DNA from: Ramazzottius varieornatus
Taxonomy: Eukaryota; Tardigrada; Eutardigrada; Parachela; Ramazzottiidae
DNA length: 64,000 nt
Direction: 5' to 3'
Assembly (NCBI GenBank): GCA_001949185.1
Contig: BDGG01000001.1
Location: 2,311,324-2,375,323 of the forward strand
The notes beneath the pieces are model-generated. The model made no database searches, had not been told where the DNA came from, and saw only the letters and a list, made by a program, of their open reading frames with translations. Both the position numbers and the translations under genes were made by a program. Shown piece after piece: positions 35,711 through 45,791 of this stretch (the first letter of the stretch is position 1; the number at the start of each line of letters is the position of its first letter).

Positions 35711-35749
35711 CTAAAATGGGATGGTCATCGAGAGCCATCCAATTTTAGC
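35711..35749. repeat. GGATGG-type hairpin, copy 10
   Basis: CTAAAATGGGATGGTC pairs with GCCATCCAATTTTAG. On the minus strand its own 3' TTTTAG abuts the first readable exon (LHPPSVRNVTLLQVRDSQLF), so the hairpin end could serve directly as the splice acceptor. Confidence 0.75.
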
Positions 35750-35831
35750 CAGACACAAAAAGTGTTATCAACAATCAACTAATCAACCAACAAGGTCTCA
35801 CTGTATCGGTACAATGATCGAACTCATATCA

Positions 35832-35953
35832 GTGACGTCACATTCTCACCGGCGCATAGGGTTGTACTATGACGTCACATTCTCACCGGCGCATAGGGTT
35901 GTACTATGACATCACATTCTCACCGGCGCATAGGGTTGTACTATGACGTCACC
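35832..35953. repeat. 37-bp tandem repeat (about 3.3 copies) with CRE/ATF sites
   Basis: A 37-bp unit, TGACGTCACATTCTCACC followed by GGCGCATAGGGTTGTACTA, repeats head to tail. Each unit carries the CREB/ATF palindrome TGACGTCA, mutated to TGACATCA in one copy. It lies immediately upstream of the minus-strand gene, so it may be its promoter or enhancer, and it marks the probable right end of the unit. Confidence 0.85.
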
Positions 35954-36409
35954 ATAATTTTTTCTATTATACCATCTCCATAATGCACAGACACTCAATA
36001 CATCTTCAAAACGCATACCAACGGCCGCCATTTCCGGGTGTCATGGAGAGATGGCGCCACACATCGCATGTTCGCGGCTTGGGTTGCTTATAAGTTTGTG
36101 CAGTTCCTGTGGGGCTCAGTTTCTGTGGAATTTATCATCAGCCGAAGTTGACGATGACCGAAACCTGCTCGTCCGACATCGCTGTAAGACTGTTCCTTCC
36201 TATCGAACATGAATTTACAACCAAGAGCTCTACAAAAACAAACTGTACTTGGTCGTTTCCCTAAGTGGCACAGTACTCAATGGCCCGCCACTGTTGAATG
36301 GAAGGGCGTGGACAACGTCCAACAGGTTCCGGCTAAGCTACCACCAGTCTTCAACGGCGATCGACTTCTCGTCTTTGCTTTTTTCAGCCTACCTGCTGGA
36401 AGCTCTAAG

Positions 36410-36650
36410 CCGGTGATTCGCTGCCGGCCATCACGTACTGGATGGCGGCCCTGAACCCAGACTTTGGAGTCTTCGTCGTCTGCTGCTGCATACTGGCCCT
36501 GGTGGCCAATCAGCTTCGCCTACATCATCTCCTGCACTTGTAGCTCTGCGCAGTCGGCCGTCGGTGTAGGTATGACGGTAGACCTACCTTTGACGTTGTT
36601 TGGCGGTCTGTTCATGAACCTCAGAACTGCACCGTCGTGGTCGTTCCGTT
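36410..36650 (+). pseudogene. ABC-G (White/ABCG2-type) half-transporter fragment
   Basis: Two frames together read like the membrane domain of an ABCG half-transporter: LPAITYWMAALNPDFGVFVV and then, after a one-base shift at about 36500, FAYIISCTCSSAQSAV followed by PLTLFGGLFMNL. The motif YWMxxLxPDFxxF and the FGGxFxN loop are characteristic of the family. No nucleotide-binding domain is near, and stops bound both sides, so this is a relic of one exon, probably moved here. Confidence 0.55.
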
Positions 36651-37450
36651 GCTGGACTTGGAGGCAGACCTATCGGTATGGATCCTGCTAAGATCAGGGA
36701 GTCAAATGATAAACTGAAGTCCAAGATGACGGACGTGGCAGAAGATCAAGCAGCGAAAGACAAGTTGGCTGAAGCTAGAGCCGGAATGGCCAAAGCTGCT
36801 GCTGAATTCAGTGAATTTCGCAAGGCAGCGGATGAGGGAGCTGCACAGGCCAAACTGGAGGAAGACCTGGCTAAATATCGCAAAGTAGCGCACGGGTCGT
36901 TTCCGACCAAAATTCGAGCAGCAAGATTTGTTCGACTCGGGTAAGAGGACTTTGATACAAGAATGAATTTCGAGGAAATGAAGATATAATTAATAGCGTG
37001 TATTTCTGGCCTCTAATCCAGATCAAGAAGACATCATGTCTGGACCGCCAGACGGTGGCCGAACCCGTTCGACTATACTGTCGAAAAGTGCTTTCGCGGA
37101 AAGATTTGCCGGTCAACATTCTTCGTCCGGTTTCGTGTCAGCTGAAGACGAATTCGGAAAGTGCCAAAAAGCTTTACGTGAGTCTTCCCAACTATCACAG
37201 TTTGCTTGCCTAGTTGTCAGTTAGTACCAACCGTTGTCGCTGATGCTCACAGGTGTCGAGAAGACCGTCACAGATGTCGAGAAGAAGAAGAAGGTTGCCA
37301 CCTACTGCCAATTGTGCGACCGAACATTCAAGAACTCCGGTGCATACCTGGCACCATGGCCGATGAGCACACCACGTCCGCAAGTACGAAGATGATCTTA
37401 CGAAGGCAACGAACGAAGTGGACTTTGGAGCCCTGTCAGGCAAACTGTGC

Positions 37451-37541
37451 AAGATTGATTTTCACGGTGGCGCACACTTTCCTGTTATTGCCTGGAAATG
37501 TGCGTTACTTGGGAAAGCTATCTTGTCGAGTTTTCTTAGGT
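37451..37541. repeat. AGTGGCGCAC element in an intron of the UBA gene
   Basis: GGTGGCGCACACTTTCC and GTGCGTTACTTGGGAAAG arms followed by CTTGTCGAGTTT, the shared outer-arm sequence. Confidence 0.7.
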
Positions 37542-38089
37542 GGCGCAGGTTTGCAGTGTTATCTGCTGGTAAACAGTCTGATCGAGTTTATTTGACAGCT
37601 CCGTTTATCGAACGAATATGGTCTGTTTCAGAAGCCAAAGGGACGATGAAAGACATGGTCGAGCTGGCGGTGGAGAACGGCGTGAAGCAAGGGGCGACGG
37701 CGGCTGTCTATCCGAATTTTAGTAAGAAAGTCGAGAATACGCCCGCGATCTTGAAAGAGACGGTGGAGACGGCACTGGGACGGTTTCAGAAGGTGCGCGG
37801 ACAGGAATCGGACAACAGGGCCGAGGCAGCCGAGAAGTCCAAGGAGATGGACGAAATCTACAAGGCTGGATGCGGTCCTGGTCCTGGTTCGCCGCAGTCT
37901 GGCTTGTCGGCTGGTGACAGCTTCCGAACTTTGTCGGCGGAATTCTCGGATGGCGAGGCTGGATGGGACGTCATGGCGTCCCTGGACACAATCAAGGCGG
38001 GAGACTTCTTCGCTCCAGCTGAGATGACGGAACAGATCGGGGGTTTGGGTAAGAATTTTCTCGAAGCTGATAAGACTGCGAGAAAGAAG

Positions 38090-38190
38090 ATTGGTTTCTC
38101 AAGTGGCGTACGTTGAATCGTCATTGGCTGAGTGTGCGCCACATGGAAACTTGGACAGACGACCTCGTTCAGTTTGTAGGCCTTCCGTTC
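38090..38190. repeat. AGTGGCGTAC element in the intron before the UBA exon
   Basis: TTTCTCAAGTGGCGTACG and GTGTGCGCCACATGGAAAC arms within intron 38049-38241. Confidence 0.72.
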
Positions 38191-38993
38191 GTTTACTGTT
38201 GCTGCTTTTTGCGTTTTTCACTTCAGCCTTTGTATTTGCAGATTTGCGAATTGAGGAGCCCATCGAAGCCTTGTCGGCTGTGGGCTTCAAGGAGGAGCAA
38301 GGGATCCTGCGCAAGTTGCTGGACGATTTTGGCGGGGACATCAGCATGGTATTCGATAAGCTGAACAAGCTCTCCAAGTGAGCAGACAAGCTTGACTAAC
38401 ATTCTTATCTCGAACCGACCAAACGTTAAGCCTTTGTTAATCCTACCCAGTAGTTTGAACTTCTAGCGTAAAACGATACTGCGAAGTTGTATTGCTTCCG
38501 ACGGCATTTTTTCCCCATGAATAATCGTTTTTTGTATACGGACAAAAATCCTATAGTTGTTCAACCAGTACGACTCTCGTTTTTCAGCTGTGTTTTATTC
38601 CTGCGTTTCTCTCGTTGTTCCTTTTTCACAGAGGCAAATTTGTGAAATCTCTCTCCAGCAGTGTGTAAATCTCAAAATCCGAACCAGTTTGACATCCAGC
38701 TTACATCAACTGGTACATCGAACGATTGAGCCGAGTGCATTGCGGAAGCATTGCTTCATTGTCAAAATGCTATGTCTATCTTTTCCAAGGAAGGTCCTCC
38801 GTGTTTTTTTCTTAGCAACGTGCCGATGGTCTATCGTGGTCTGTACGGGGATCGTGCAGGCCATCAAGAAAGCATGCTTATGTAAGTATCGAGTCATTCT
38901 AATTGGAATGTACATTTCGGTTTCATAATTATCGAATTTTGATATGCGGCGGATAAAAACGTATGATACAGATGACCGCTCCGTATATTTTAG

Positions 38994-41900
38994 ATGGATG
39001 CAAAGAAACACCTGAAGGGAATATGGCGAAAATCCACCGAAACGTACGTCTCTTCTGTGTTGACGGTAATCATACTTCCTGATGGTGGATAATGATCACG
39101 GGTTTTTTTGTCTGTTCTTCATAGTCTGAAGAATGTGCGAAGTCAGTCGTTCAAGAGAAAGCCGTCGTCAGATGACCGTTTGAGTGAGACACTGTCCATT
39201 TCCGGCAGTGACTTCAGCCTACGCACAGTGGAGAATGTGGACGATCAGTTCACCAACAGTCTGGTGCGACAAGTCCGCTTTCGGTTTTACGAAAGATTCT
39301 CCCTGCAGACCATCGAGACCAAGTTCGAGCTGAATGATATTCAACTTCTCACCACATCCGAAACTTTAGTCAACCGCATCCTCGCAGCTGAACACTGCGA
39401 TGTAGAAAAGACCTGTTTATGGCTAGCACACCTCCTAGCATGGCGGAAACAGTTCGGTATCTACGAGCTATCGTTAGATGAATTCGACCAAACGATTCTC
39501 GACCTCCGGCCGTTAGAGTTTGTCCATGGAGAACATCAGGACATTTTGGTATGCTGTGTGGCAAAGTTGTTAAAGATCACGGACGCCATTGGAGTGGTCA
39601 GAGCCAATCGGTTATTAGTCTATCATTTTGAAAACCATTTTCGACATGGCGCAGCGCGGAACATCACCCTGATTGTGCATTTCGCCAGAGTGCCGTCGAA
39701 AGTGTGGAACAAGCTTAGTTACAAGCATCTCTTGAATGAGTTAATGTGTGGGTGTGTCTACTTCCGGTATCCGCAGTATTGTGAAAAGGTGCTCTTCCTT
39801 GATTGGGAAACGCGACTGGACAATCGGGCGATCTACCCCATGGTCTCAAGGGACTGGCCCAATGAAGTCAAGGCGAAAGTGACGTTTGTGGACCATGAAG
39901 ACGTTTCCAAGTAGGTAAATACACAACCCGCAAATACTGTATCACCTATTCCAAATTAGAACAAATTGCAAGCTCGTAAACGAACTCAGCAAGATCGCTT
40001 TTCCAAGTGGCGCACGCTTTCGCTCAGTGACACCGAAAACGTGAGCCACTCTTGTCCACTCTTCAAAACAGTCCTGTCGGGTTCGTTTGCCGTGCTCCCA
40101 ATTTTTGCTTCGAGTAAGCAATTGATTGCTCACTTGGGAGTGTTTCGTTTAGGACAGCTCCTGAAAAGCATGCTTCGCCGGAGGAACTCTGTCTACAGAG
40201 CGTACTCTTCCTTCTGTCGGAACCTCCGCCTTCGACTTTCGCAACTCAAGACAAAGCAAGTGCCGATGGTGTTGTGAGCGAGAGCGGTACTGACAGCACA
40301 CCGATTAATGTTTCAAGTTCTCGACTTCCGGGTGTCAGCTTCTCCAACGAGACGGAGACATCTGGCACGGCAGAGTCCGGTGCGACGCCCAGTATAATAT
40401 CGCTCCCTTCCGGTCTATCCACGGTCCCGCCTAGTAGGAGTATGACATCGCGATCGGAAACTGATCGAGAACATTCGGTAGACCTCTTTGTGCCGTCATC
40501 TGTCCAGGACCGACCATTGAACAGCCGTCTTCAGGTAGATTCGAGCTTCCGTTCGCTTGAATCAATTCGTTACTTGGGTTGGCTATTCGTCTGTTTTTGG
40601 TGGTAGGATAAAAAAGATTCGTCTAGTGAGCCGGGACCGAAACGCGACACGGACATCTCGCTCGGCGAAAGGGAAGCATACAGCGAACCGGGTAAGCTAC
40701 CTGGTCAGAGCAGCGACGGCAAAGCTGGAGCCAATACCTCACCGAAGAAGAGCCTGCCGAAGTTCAGGGAGAGAAAGTCCAACGAAGTGCCCGACAGCAG
40801 AACATTGCTCAAGAACAGCCGAGAAATCACCAAGAGTAAGGTGTCCATAGCGAGCTCCGCTGGCTTCTCCCTTCAGGCGATTCCCCCCGGAAGTCTGCCC
40901 ATTGGTGAGTTCACCGATGTCACAGACAAGAACATTTTACCGCTGATCTCGCACTCGACTTTGGGTGACAGCGAGACACGTAAAGGATCTACAAAAAAGC
41001 AGGAAGATCCGCAAGACAGTAAGAGTTACGAGGACTCTGAGTTTTCCGCAACGGAGGTTCGACCTGGCTCAGTGAAGGACAGAATCAGTGTGATGACCAA
41101 CCAGAGTTTAGCCACCAACACCCGACAGGCCCCGTCGCCCAACGGTTCTCTGAAGGGCTGTTTGCTATCGAGAGTCATGAGACCGAAAGAACAAAGCTCC
41201 AGGAAGGAGAAAGAGGTGGAAAAGACAAGCAGCGGAACTTCACTACGGAAGAAGCCTTCTCCGGCGGAAATGCTCTTTACGGTGGCGCCCTTCGCCGAAG
41301 GCATAGTGCATCATGGCGGCACGCCGCACCTGCCATCGGCGGAAAAACCTCAGCTGGATTCACCATCCCAAGGCAAAGAACCGAAAAAAACCACGGACAA
41401 GGATACCGGAGAAGTTCAGCCACAAAACAGCAGTGAGAAGAGCCTTCGCAGAGAGGCTTTGTTTCAACGACCTGCAACAGCTCCTGATGGAAACGGTAAC
41501 AGTACCACGAGGCCGTTGAGTTCTTTCCGTTCAGTGCAGTCTGATATCGGTTCCAAAAACAGTTCCAAAGACCTTCCCAGACGAGAAACGAACCGAAGTG
41601 GCTTCCATCCGGGGAGTTATTTTGGAGTCCACCAGGAAAAAGAACAGAGAGAAATGTCTGATGAATCGAGTTATGGACGTTCTGATGATGATGATTTTTA
41701 CCATCAGGACCTCAACGGTAGACCTGTCCCACAGCTGATCCACGATGTTCCTCCACAGTTCTCCGATACTAATGGGCACATGTCCGATCGCTCATCCGAA
41801 GGAGGGCGGCAAAACAGCAAGAACGCGGCGGTTTCGAACGCAGGCGCAGAACCTTTGCCGCCGAACCCGTCTACCTCTCCAGCATCATCGGCAACCTCAC

Positions 41901-44100
41901 GTACATCCGTTCATAGAATACATCGCACTCCTGAGCTTAGTTCCTACGCCGAAAACCGTCACCAAAAACGAGCCGAAGGTGAATAAATCCAGAAAAACTT
42001 GTCAAGATCATTAATCGCTTGTCCTATTATCGATATCATGAATTCATGATGAAACTGATTTACCTGGCAGTCACTCGGCTTCTTCTTTCTCCATTTTCTA
42101 AGAGGCTTCCATTTTCTGAGAGGCTTCTTACGGCGTTTTTCTACGATCTGTAGACCTGTTTTCCATTTTTTGCTTTTTTTCAAGGTGGCCAGTCGCGCTT
42201 TGGCACATCGGCCCTTGACAGCCACCGGAGCTCCGTAAATTCCCTCCCGCGGTCAACCATTAGCTTTCCTGACCGTCAAGCTCCACCTTCCACTGAGCGC
42301 GCCGAAGAAAGACCCCGCTCGGAACAGGACCACAGAAGCAACGAGCAGAAGAAGCTTTACGCCCACCACGAAGCTGCCTACCGAGATCCACGCTCGATGC
42401 CCATCAACGAGTCCTCTTCAGCTGAAGCCTTCAACAACGAGTCTGCTATGAGCTGGGCCACAGTATCGTCAAGTCATCTTCAAAATCAGTACCAATACAC
42501 CAGCAGGCCGCCACCTCCAAGATTCAGCGCCGCTTCGCCGTCTGCCAGCTACTATCCAACCCAAGCACCCAAGCAGTACCAGGAATATCCACACCATGCC
42601 TTTCCGGATAACAACCACTACAAGTACCAAGACTCGCACCATCGCCATGAGGAACACGAAAAGCACAGCATGTACATGCCCGAACACGAGGCGTACATAA
42701 CACCTGGGTTCGAAAGCGATTACGACCGACAAGTCCGCTTCGCCCAAATGGGTCATAACAGACACAGTCCACGAGTTCATTACTTCGAAACACAGGCTGG
42801 CTACCCGGTCCCTTACGGACATCGAATGCAAAGCGGCAACACTCCACAAAGGGATTCATGGGAAGGTTCTTCGGTCGATCTACCACCGAACGCCGATTAT
42901 CCGGTCCCCCAAAGCTACAGAGAGCACTTCGCGTTCCAACAACTGAATCGATATCCGGCAGAAGGTCCTCAAACAAGTCGCGCTAGCTTCTCGAACAGGA
43001 AAATTTCCGGAACAACAGTAGAAACGGACAATGACGGCGCTACAACGGAGCTGGAAAGGAGACGCGGTGTTTCGTTGCCCCCGGAAGTGATCTACCTGCC
43101 ACCTCCGCCCAAAGAAACAAAGGACGCCACGACCAGTACACCTCGTACCCGACTTCGTTCCAAGACTAGCCTGTCTGCCGAAGAGTCTTCCGTAACCAGC
43201 GGAGATAGTTTCAAGGCCAGATCTATCTCTAAAGCTTCGAGAATATCTGACAGTGTCAAGTCGGCTGTGGCCACTGTCTTTCTGCCCATTCAACGTAGCG
43301 TGTCTGACCACTTCCTCACGTCTGACAGAGCAGTCCGCAGTGCGGTGGAGAAGACTTATCGAAGAGGAGTGCGTGTGGCAAAGTTCTTCAGTAATCTTGA
43401 ATCTCCACTTACTCGAGCAAGAGAGACCTTGAAACTGCTACTTTCCGCCATTTTTAATTTGGTATTGAGGCACAAATGGATACCGTTGCTGATCGTTGCC
43501 TATTTCCTGAGACCTACGATAGAGTCCGCAGCCCCGAGTGTGGTGTCGTACCTAAACTCGTGGAGAGGTTCGGTGAGAAATACAGCGCTTCCACCTGTTG
43601 TTCCATCATCCCCTTCGGATCCCGTACCGTTCAGTCCGAGGGATTTGTTTTCACATTGGGTGATGGGTGGCAAGTTCAGAAGCGATTTGCGGACGAGACC
43701 GGTGGCGACACCTGTGCTGGAACCTCATACGGTTCCTCCAGCTCCTCGACCTGCTCCTGCACCTTACAAAGCGCCACCTGGTCCCGCCATGACTATTGAC
43801 AGCGTTGCCTGCGTTGATGTAAGGCTTTTTGTACTCCGGGTCAATGTACAGCGTGAGCTAACCGTGACGTTTGTCTTGCAGAGTAGCGGGCCGCGCGAAA
43901 TTCTTTCTGAATGGGCCATGGGTAGTTTGCTCCGCAGCGGCTCCAAGAAGCTGTGTGCGGATGCTGTTCGGGCTTCTCAGGCTCAGAGAGCTCGCCTACA
44001 GGGATCCCAGCCGAGCTCTGAATGCTCTGCGTTTGATCCTGTTTGTATTTTTAATAGCTTGATCAATTCTAGACTGAACCCGTTCCAAACTGTTGCCTGA
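38994..44100 (+). CDS. CRAL-TRIO-like domain protein with long disordered region and C-terminal membrane segment
   Basis: Six exons join in frame: 38994-39043, 39125-39910, 40153-40534, 40607-41978, 42185-43818, 43882-44100, giving 1480 aa with no lesion. Exon 2 encodes a CRAL-TRIO/Sec14-like lipid-binding fold: VNRILAAEHCDVEKTCLWLA (the N-terminal helical lead), LLAWRKQFGIYEL, RANRLLVYHFENHF and a final KVTFVDHEDVSK. About 1000 residues follow that are Ser/Pro/Gln/His-rich and look disordered, with many SSxK and RRE clusters. A hydrophobic helix (WIPLLIVAYFLRP, residues about 1292-1304) is the only clear membrane segment. A Pro-rich stretch (PAPRPAPAPYKAPPGP) and a cysteine-containing tail follow. 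This resembles tail-region-anchored Sec14 proteins at organelle contacts (MOSPD2 has CRAL-TRIO plus a C-terminal helix), but no MSP domain is visible. The start ATG gives the only exon 1 that fits the phase. Domain call is moderate; gene model strong. Confidence 0.8.
39971..40090. repeat. AGTGGCGCAC element in intron 2 of the CRAL-TRIO gene
   Basis: CTCGTAAACGAACTC...TTTTCCAAGTGGCGCACG on the left; ACGTGAGCCACTC...GGGTTCGTTTGC on the right. The two outer arms (AAACGAACTC and GGGTTCGTTT) are complementary. Confidence 0.78.
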
Positions 44101-44724
44101 AAACTTTTCCTTTTCTTGACCAATCTTGAGGCAGGAGCCTTTTTCTCCTGCTCTGCGTTGGGTTGATCCATTTGTGTGTAATTTACTTCTCCATCTCAAG
44201 AGTTTTTTTTTGAACCGTACTTTTATAAAAAAAACTCCGAAAACTCATTTTCACATTCCGTAGAAAAACAAAAACGAGGAATATAAGGATCACACTGCCG
44301 TAAGTACGTCAAGCTGCCATAAGCACGTCACAGTAGCCGAAACTTCCGGGTAAATTTGGACAAAGGGTTGAGGCGAAGCAGGCGGGTTCCCGTGAGACTT
44401 TCAGATCAGTAATATCCAAAGTTTGCTTTGCTAGCGCATTGATTCCGGAGCAGTCTGAGGGCCTATTGCATGCCTATAAAACGATTTCTGAAGTGAAACA
44501 TGACCGGGTCTCAGAAAGGTACCGTAGTTCGGATTTGGGATCGCATACCCACGAGCGAGCCACCTTTCGGCCGACATTAAGAAGGCAAACGCAGCGGTTT
44601 CCGGTGCATGTCAAACCTGTATCTGAGCAATCCGAAGTAGAGCTACAAGGATCATCTCTTCCGGCTGCTACAAGAAAAAAGCCGACGTGGCTACTTCAAG
44701 GATTGTGCAGATTAGCAAAAAGAC
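44101..44724. other. Region between the CRAL-TRIO gene and 5S rRNA, no gene recognised
   Basis: A 110-codon plus-strand frame (44439-44771) overlaps the 5S gene and has no domain character. A short poly-A/T tract near 44205-44235 may be the 3' flank of the preceding gene. Confidence 0.35.
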
Positions 44725-44842
44725 GCCTGCAACACCCGGTGTTCCCAAGCGGTCACCCATCTAAGTACTAACCGGGCCCGACGTAGCTTATCTTCCGAGA
44801 TCGAACGGGATCGGGAGCATTCTACGTGGTATGGTCGCAGGC
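44725..44842 (-). rRNA. 5S rRNA: 5S ribosomal RNA gene
   Basis: Read on the minus strand, the 118-nt segment starts GCCTGCGACCATACCACG, contains the internal control region with AGTACTTAGATGGGTGACC, and ends CCGGGTGTTGCAGGC, so the terminal helix closes. It matches animal 5S rRNA throughout. A T-run (GTCTTTTTGC) right after the 3' end is a normal Pol III terminator. Some sites differ from the usual metazoan sequence (GATCCCGTTCGATCTC, AAGATAAGC), so this could be a variant copy. It stands alone here rather than in a tandem array. Confidence 0.93.
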
Positions 44843-45016
44843 AACAGCTACTCAAACTTTATGTCTCCAAATTTAAAATTTGCCGAGCTGATAAAGAACG
44901 CAAAACACTTTTACTGTTGATTGTTCAGTCAACTGGTGATCGCTGCGTGGTAGCAAATTTGTTGTTTCCAGTTTCCACCATCCACGTACCACGATTCTAA
45001 TCACAAACTGACTTAC

Positions 45017-45077
45017 CGTTGACCACAGCCATAGCGAAAACCACGAGAGCGAAGTATCCAACCAGAAACGCCATCAT
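45017..45077 (-). CDS. Orphan signal-peptide exon
   Basis: Two consecutive ATGs are followed by a strongly hydrophobic run (MMAFLVGYFALVVFAMAVVN) ending exactly at a GTAAGTC donor. This is the typical first exon of a small secreted protein on the minus strand. I could not find its partner exon; the next 300 bp downstream hold the 5S gene. It may be a remnant, or the next exon may lie farther left. Confidence 0.4.
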
Positions 45078-45791
45078 ACAAAAATCGAAAATATGCTGAC
45101 CCCTCCCAGACTGTGAATAAGTGGCGATTGTTTGATTATTGTAAGTTTTGGACAAGTCACTTTGTCTCAAATGACCGCTACATAACGTCGCTTGTCCCGA
45201 ATAACATTCATCTTGATGAAATGTTGTTGATCAATACCTGAACTTGAAAAGAACATCTGACAGCTACAATTAGAGCAATCGGTGTTTGCTATTCGCCGGC
45301 AGAAACGGTGAACTGGGGCAGGGTGTCAAGTTGAACGGCACATACCTATGAGCCGGTGGATAGCCGCCGGTAAGATTCTTTTTGCCTCGCCTATCAACGC
45401 CTATTGCCTATCAAGGCCGGCTCAGCACTGGATTCAAATACGTTCCACAGACAATGTATAGGTAATAAATTACGCTGAGAACCGCAAGAACTTTGGCGCA
45501 ACACCTTTATAAAAGGTAAGTGGGACGCGGAGGTACCAGACAGCGCGAAGAGCTGCATCTGGTAAACTTGACCCATTTCGTTTTTCATTTGACGGAATGA
45601 GAAAATGCAGATGCTGATTTATGGTCTTGACCATGAAGCCAAGCCAGTTCACCAGCAAATTACCCACCGTAGCTTGACTATCAAATGTTAGAACACACGC
45701 GCGATCGGGTCTTGGTCAAGTGCTTTTGCCGATACGCCACCGCACCGGCGCTGGCTAAAAGTCCCGAATCAGGCTGCCCGTATTAGCCACA

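Larger units (their letters stand above)
31451..35749 (-). pseudogene. Minus-strand gene of the unit: long unknown protein ending in an HMG box and basic tail
   Basis: About 15 exons separated by introns of about 55-110 bp, nearly all in phase 0. I recognise nothing in the first approximately 800 residues (for example VYVVFDQHRL, TPLHKAYVVIPGIGHNKAAAE, YWTVRTRV, VYQWVKIFRFRLVEWRP, WDSDMMAALRWLATAP, GKVERALILDSRYELAP). The last two exons form an HMG-box-like segment: RRPLAAYTHFKNHYQQKHST, AWAALPADAKQ, then RYTDAAAADLERFTTETRAY, followed by the basic tail SPTKAKSPAKKPA and a stop at 31451-31453. A histone-like DNA-packaging or DNA-bending role fits the tail. Three frameshifts are visible: near 34850 (FDTLAGRIGR to QTITDPADV), near 33585 (DKTDP to NAKKGRRAKSSRK) and near 32230. 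Five introns hold a hairpin within about 25 nt of the donor. The reading is strongly protein-like, so it was coding until recently. Confidence 0.5.
27645..35955. mobile_element. Two-gene hairpin-bearing unit, probable large mobile or virus-like insert
   Basis: A compact block with two convergent multi-exon genes (plus strand about 28.08-31.0 kb; minus strand about 35.75-31.45 kb), separated by a hairpin at 31151-31186. About ten hairpins of one family occur here and nowhere else in the window. A CREB/ATF palindrome (TGACGTCA) lies near the left end (27740) and in a tandem array at the right end (35832-35953), each upstream of one of the two genes. The block lies between the PB1/ZZ half and the UBA half of a p62-like gene. 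Both genes carry frameshifts and in-frame stops, while intact genes elsewhere in the window do not, which points to decay of an inserted unit rather than poor sequence. Terminal repeats were not found; the left end is hidden by the gap. Viral versus transposon origin cannot be decided from sequence alone. Confidence 0.5.
36678..38381 (+). pseudogene. p62-like 3' half: charged helix, zinc-finger motif, LIR-like motif and UBA domain
   Basis: Readable pieces: a charged helical segment from the ATG at 36678 (AEDQAAKDKLAEARAGMAKA), an exon at about 37021-37179, an exon from about 37254 with a U1/C2H2-type finger (YCQLCDRTFKNSGAYLA) that loses frame just after it, an exon 37632-38048 (about 139 codons) ending with the acidic SDGEAGWDVMAS, and a last exon 38242-38381 encoding a UBA domain (EEPIEALSAVGFKEEQ, ILRKLLDDFGGDISMV) to a TGA. 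The last two exons join in frame. The Trp motif just before a UBA matches the second p62-like gene at 57.2 kb (GETGWDLV). I infer it is the displaced C-terminal half of the gene starting at 24.5 kb. It could alternatively be an independent gene starting near ATG 36154. Two introns carry AGTGGCGCAC elements. Confidence 0.5.

Noticed and set aside
27794-35749. CRISPR array suggested by regularly spaced short palindromes
   Set aside because: Spacing is 0.2-2.2 kb, not 25-40 bp, and the host is an animal genome; the copies lie in introns.
36154-36183. ATG at 36154 as a first exon of the UBA gene
   Set aside because: It has a good donor but no acceptor that keeps frame with the next readable segment; kept only as an alternative.
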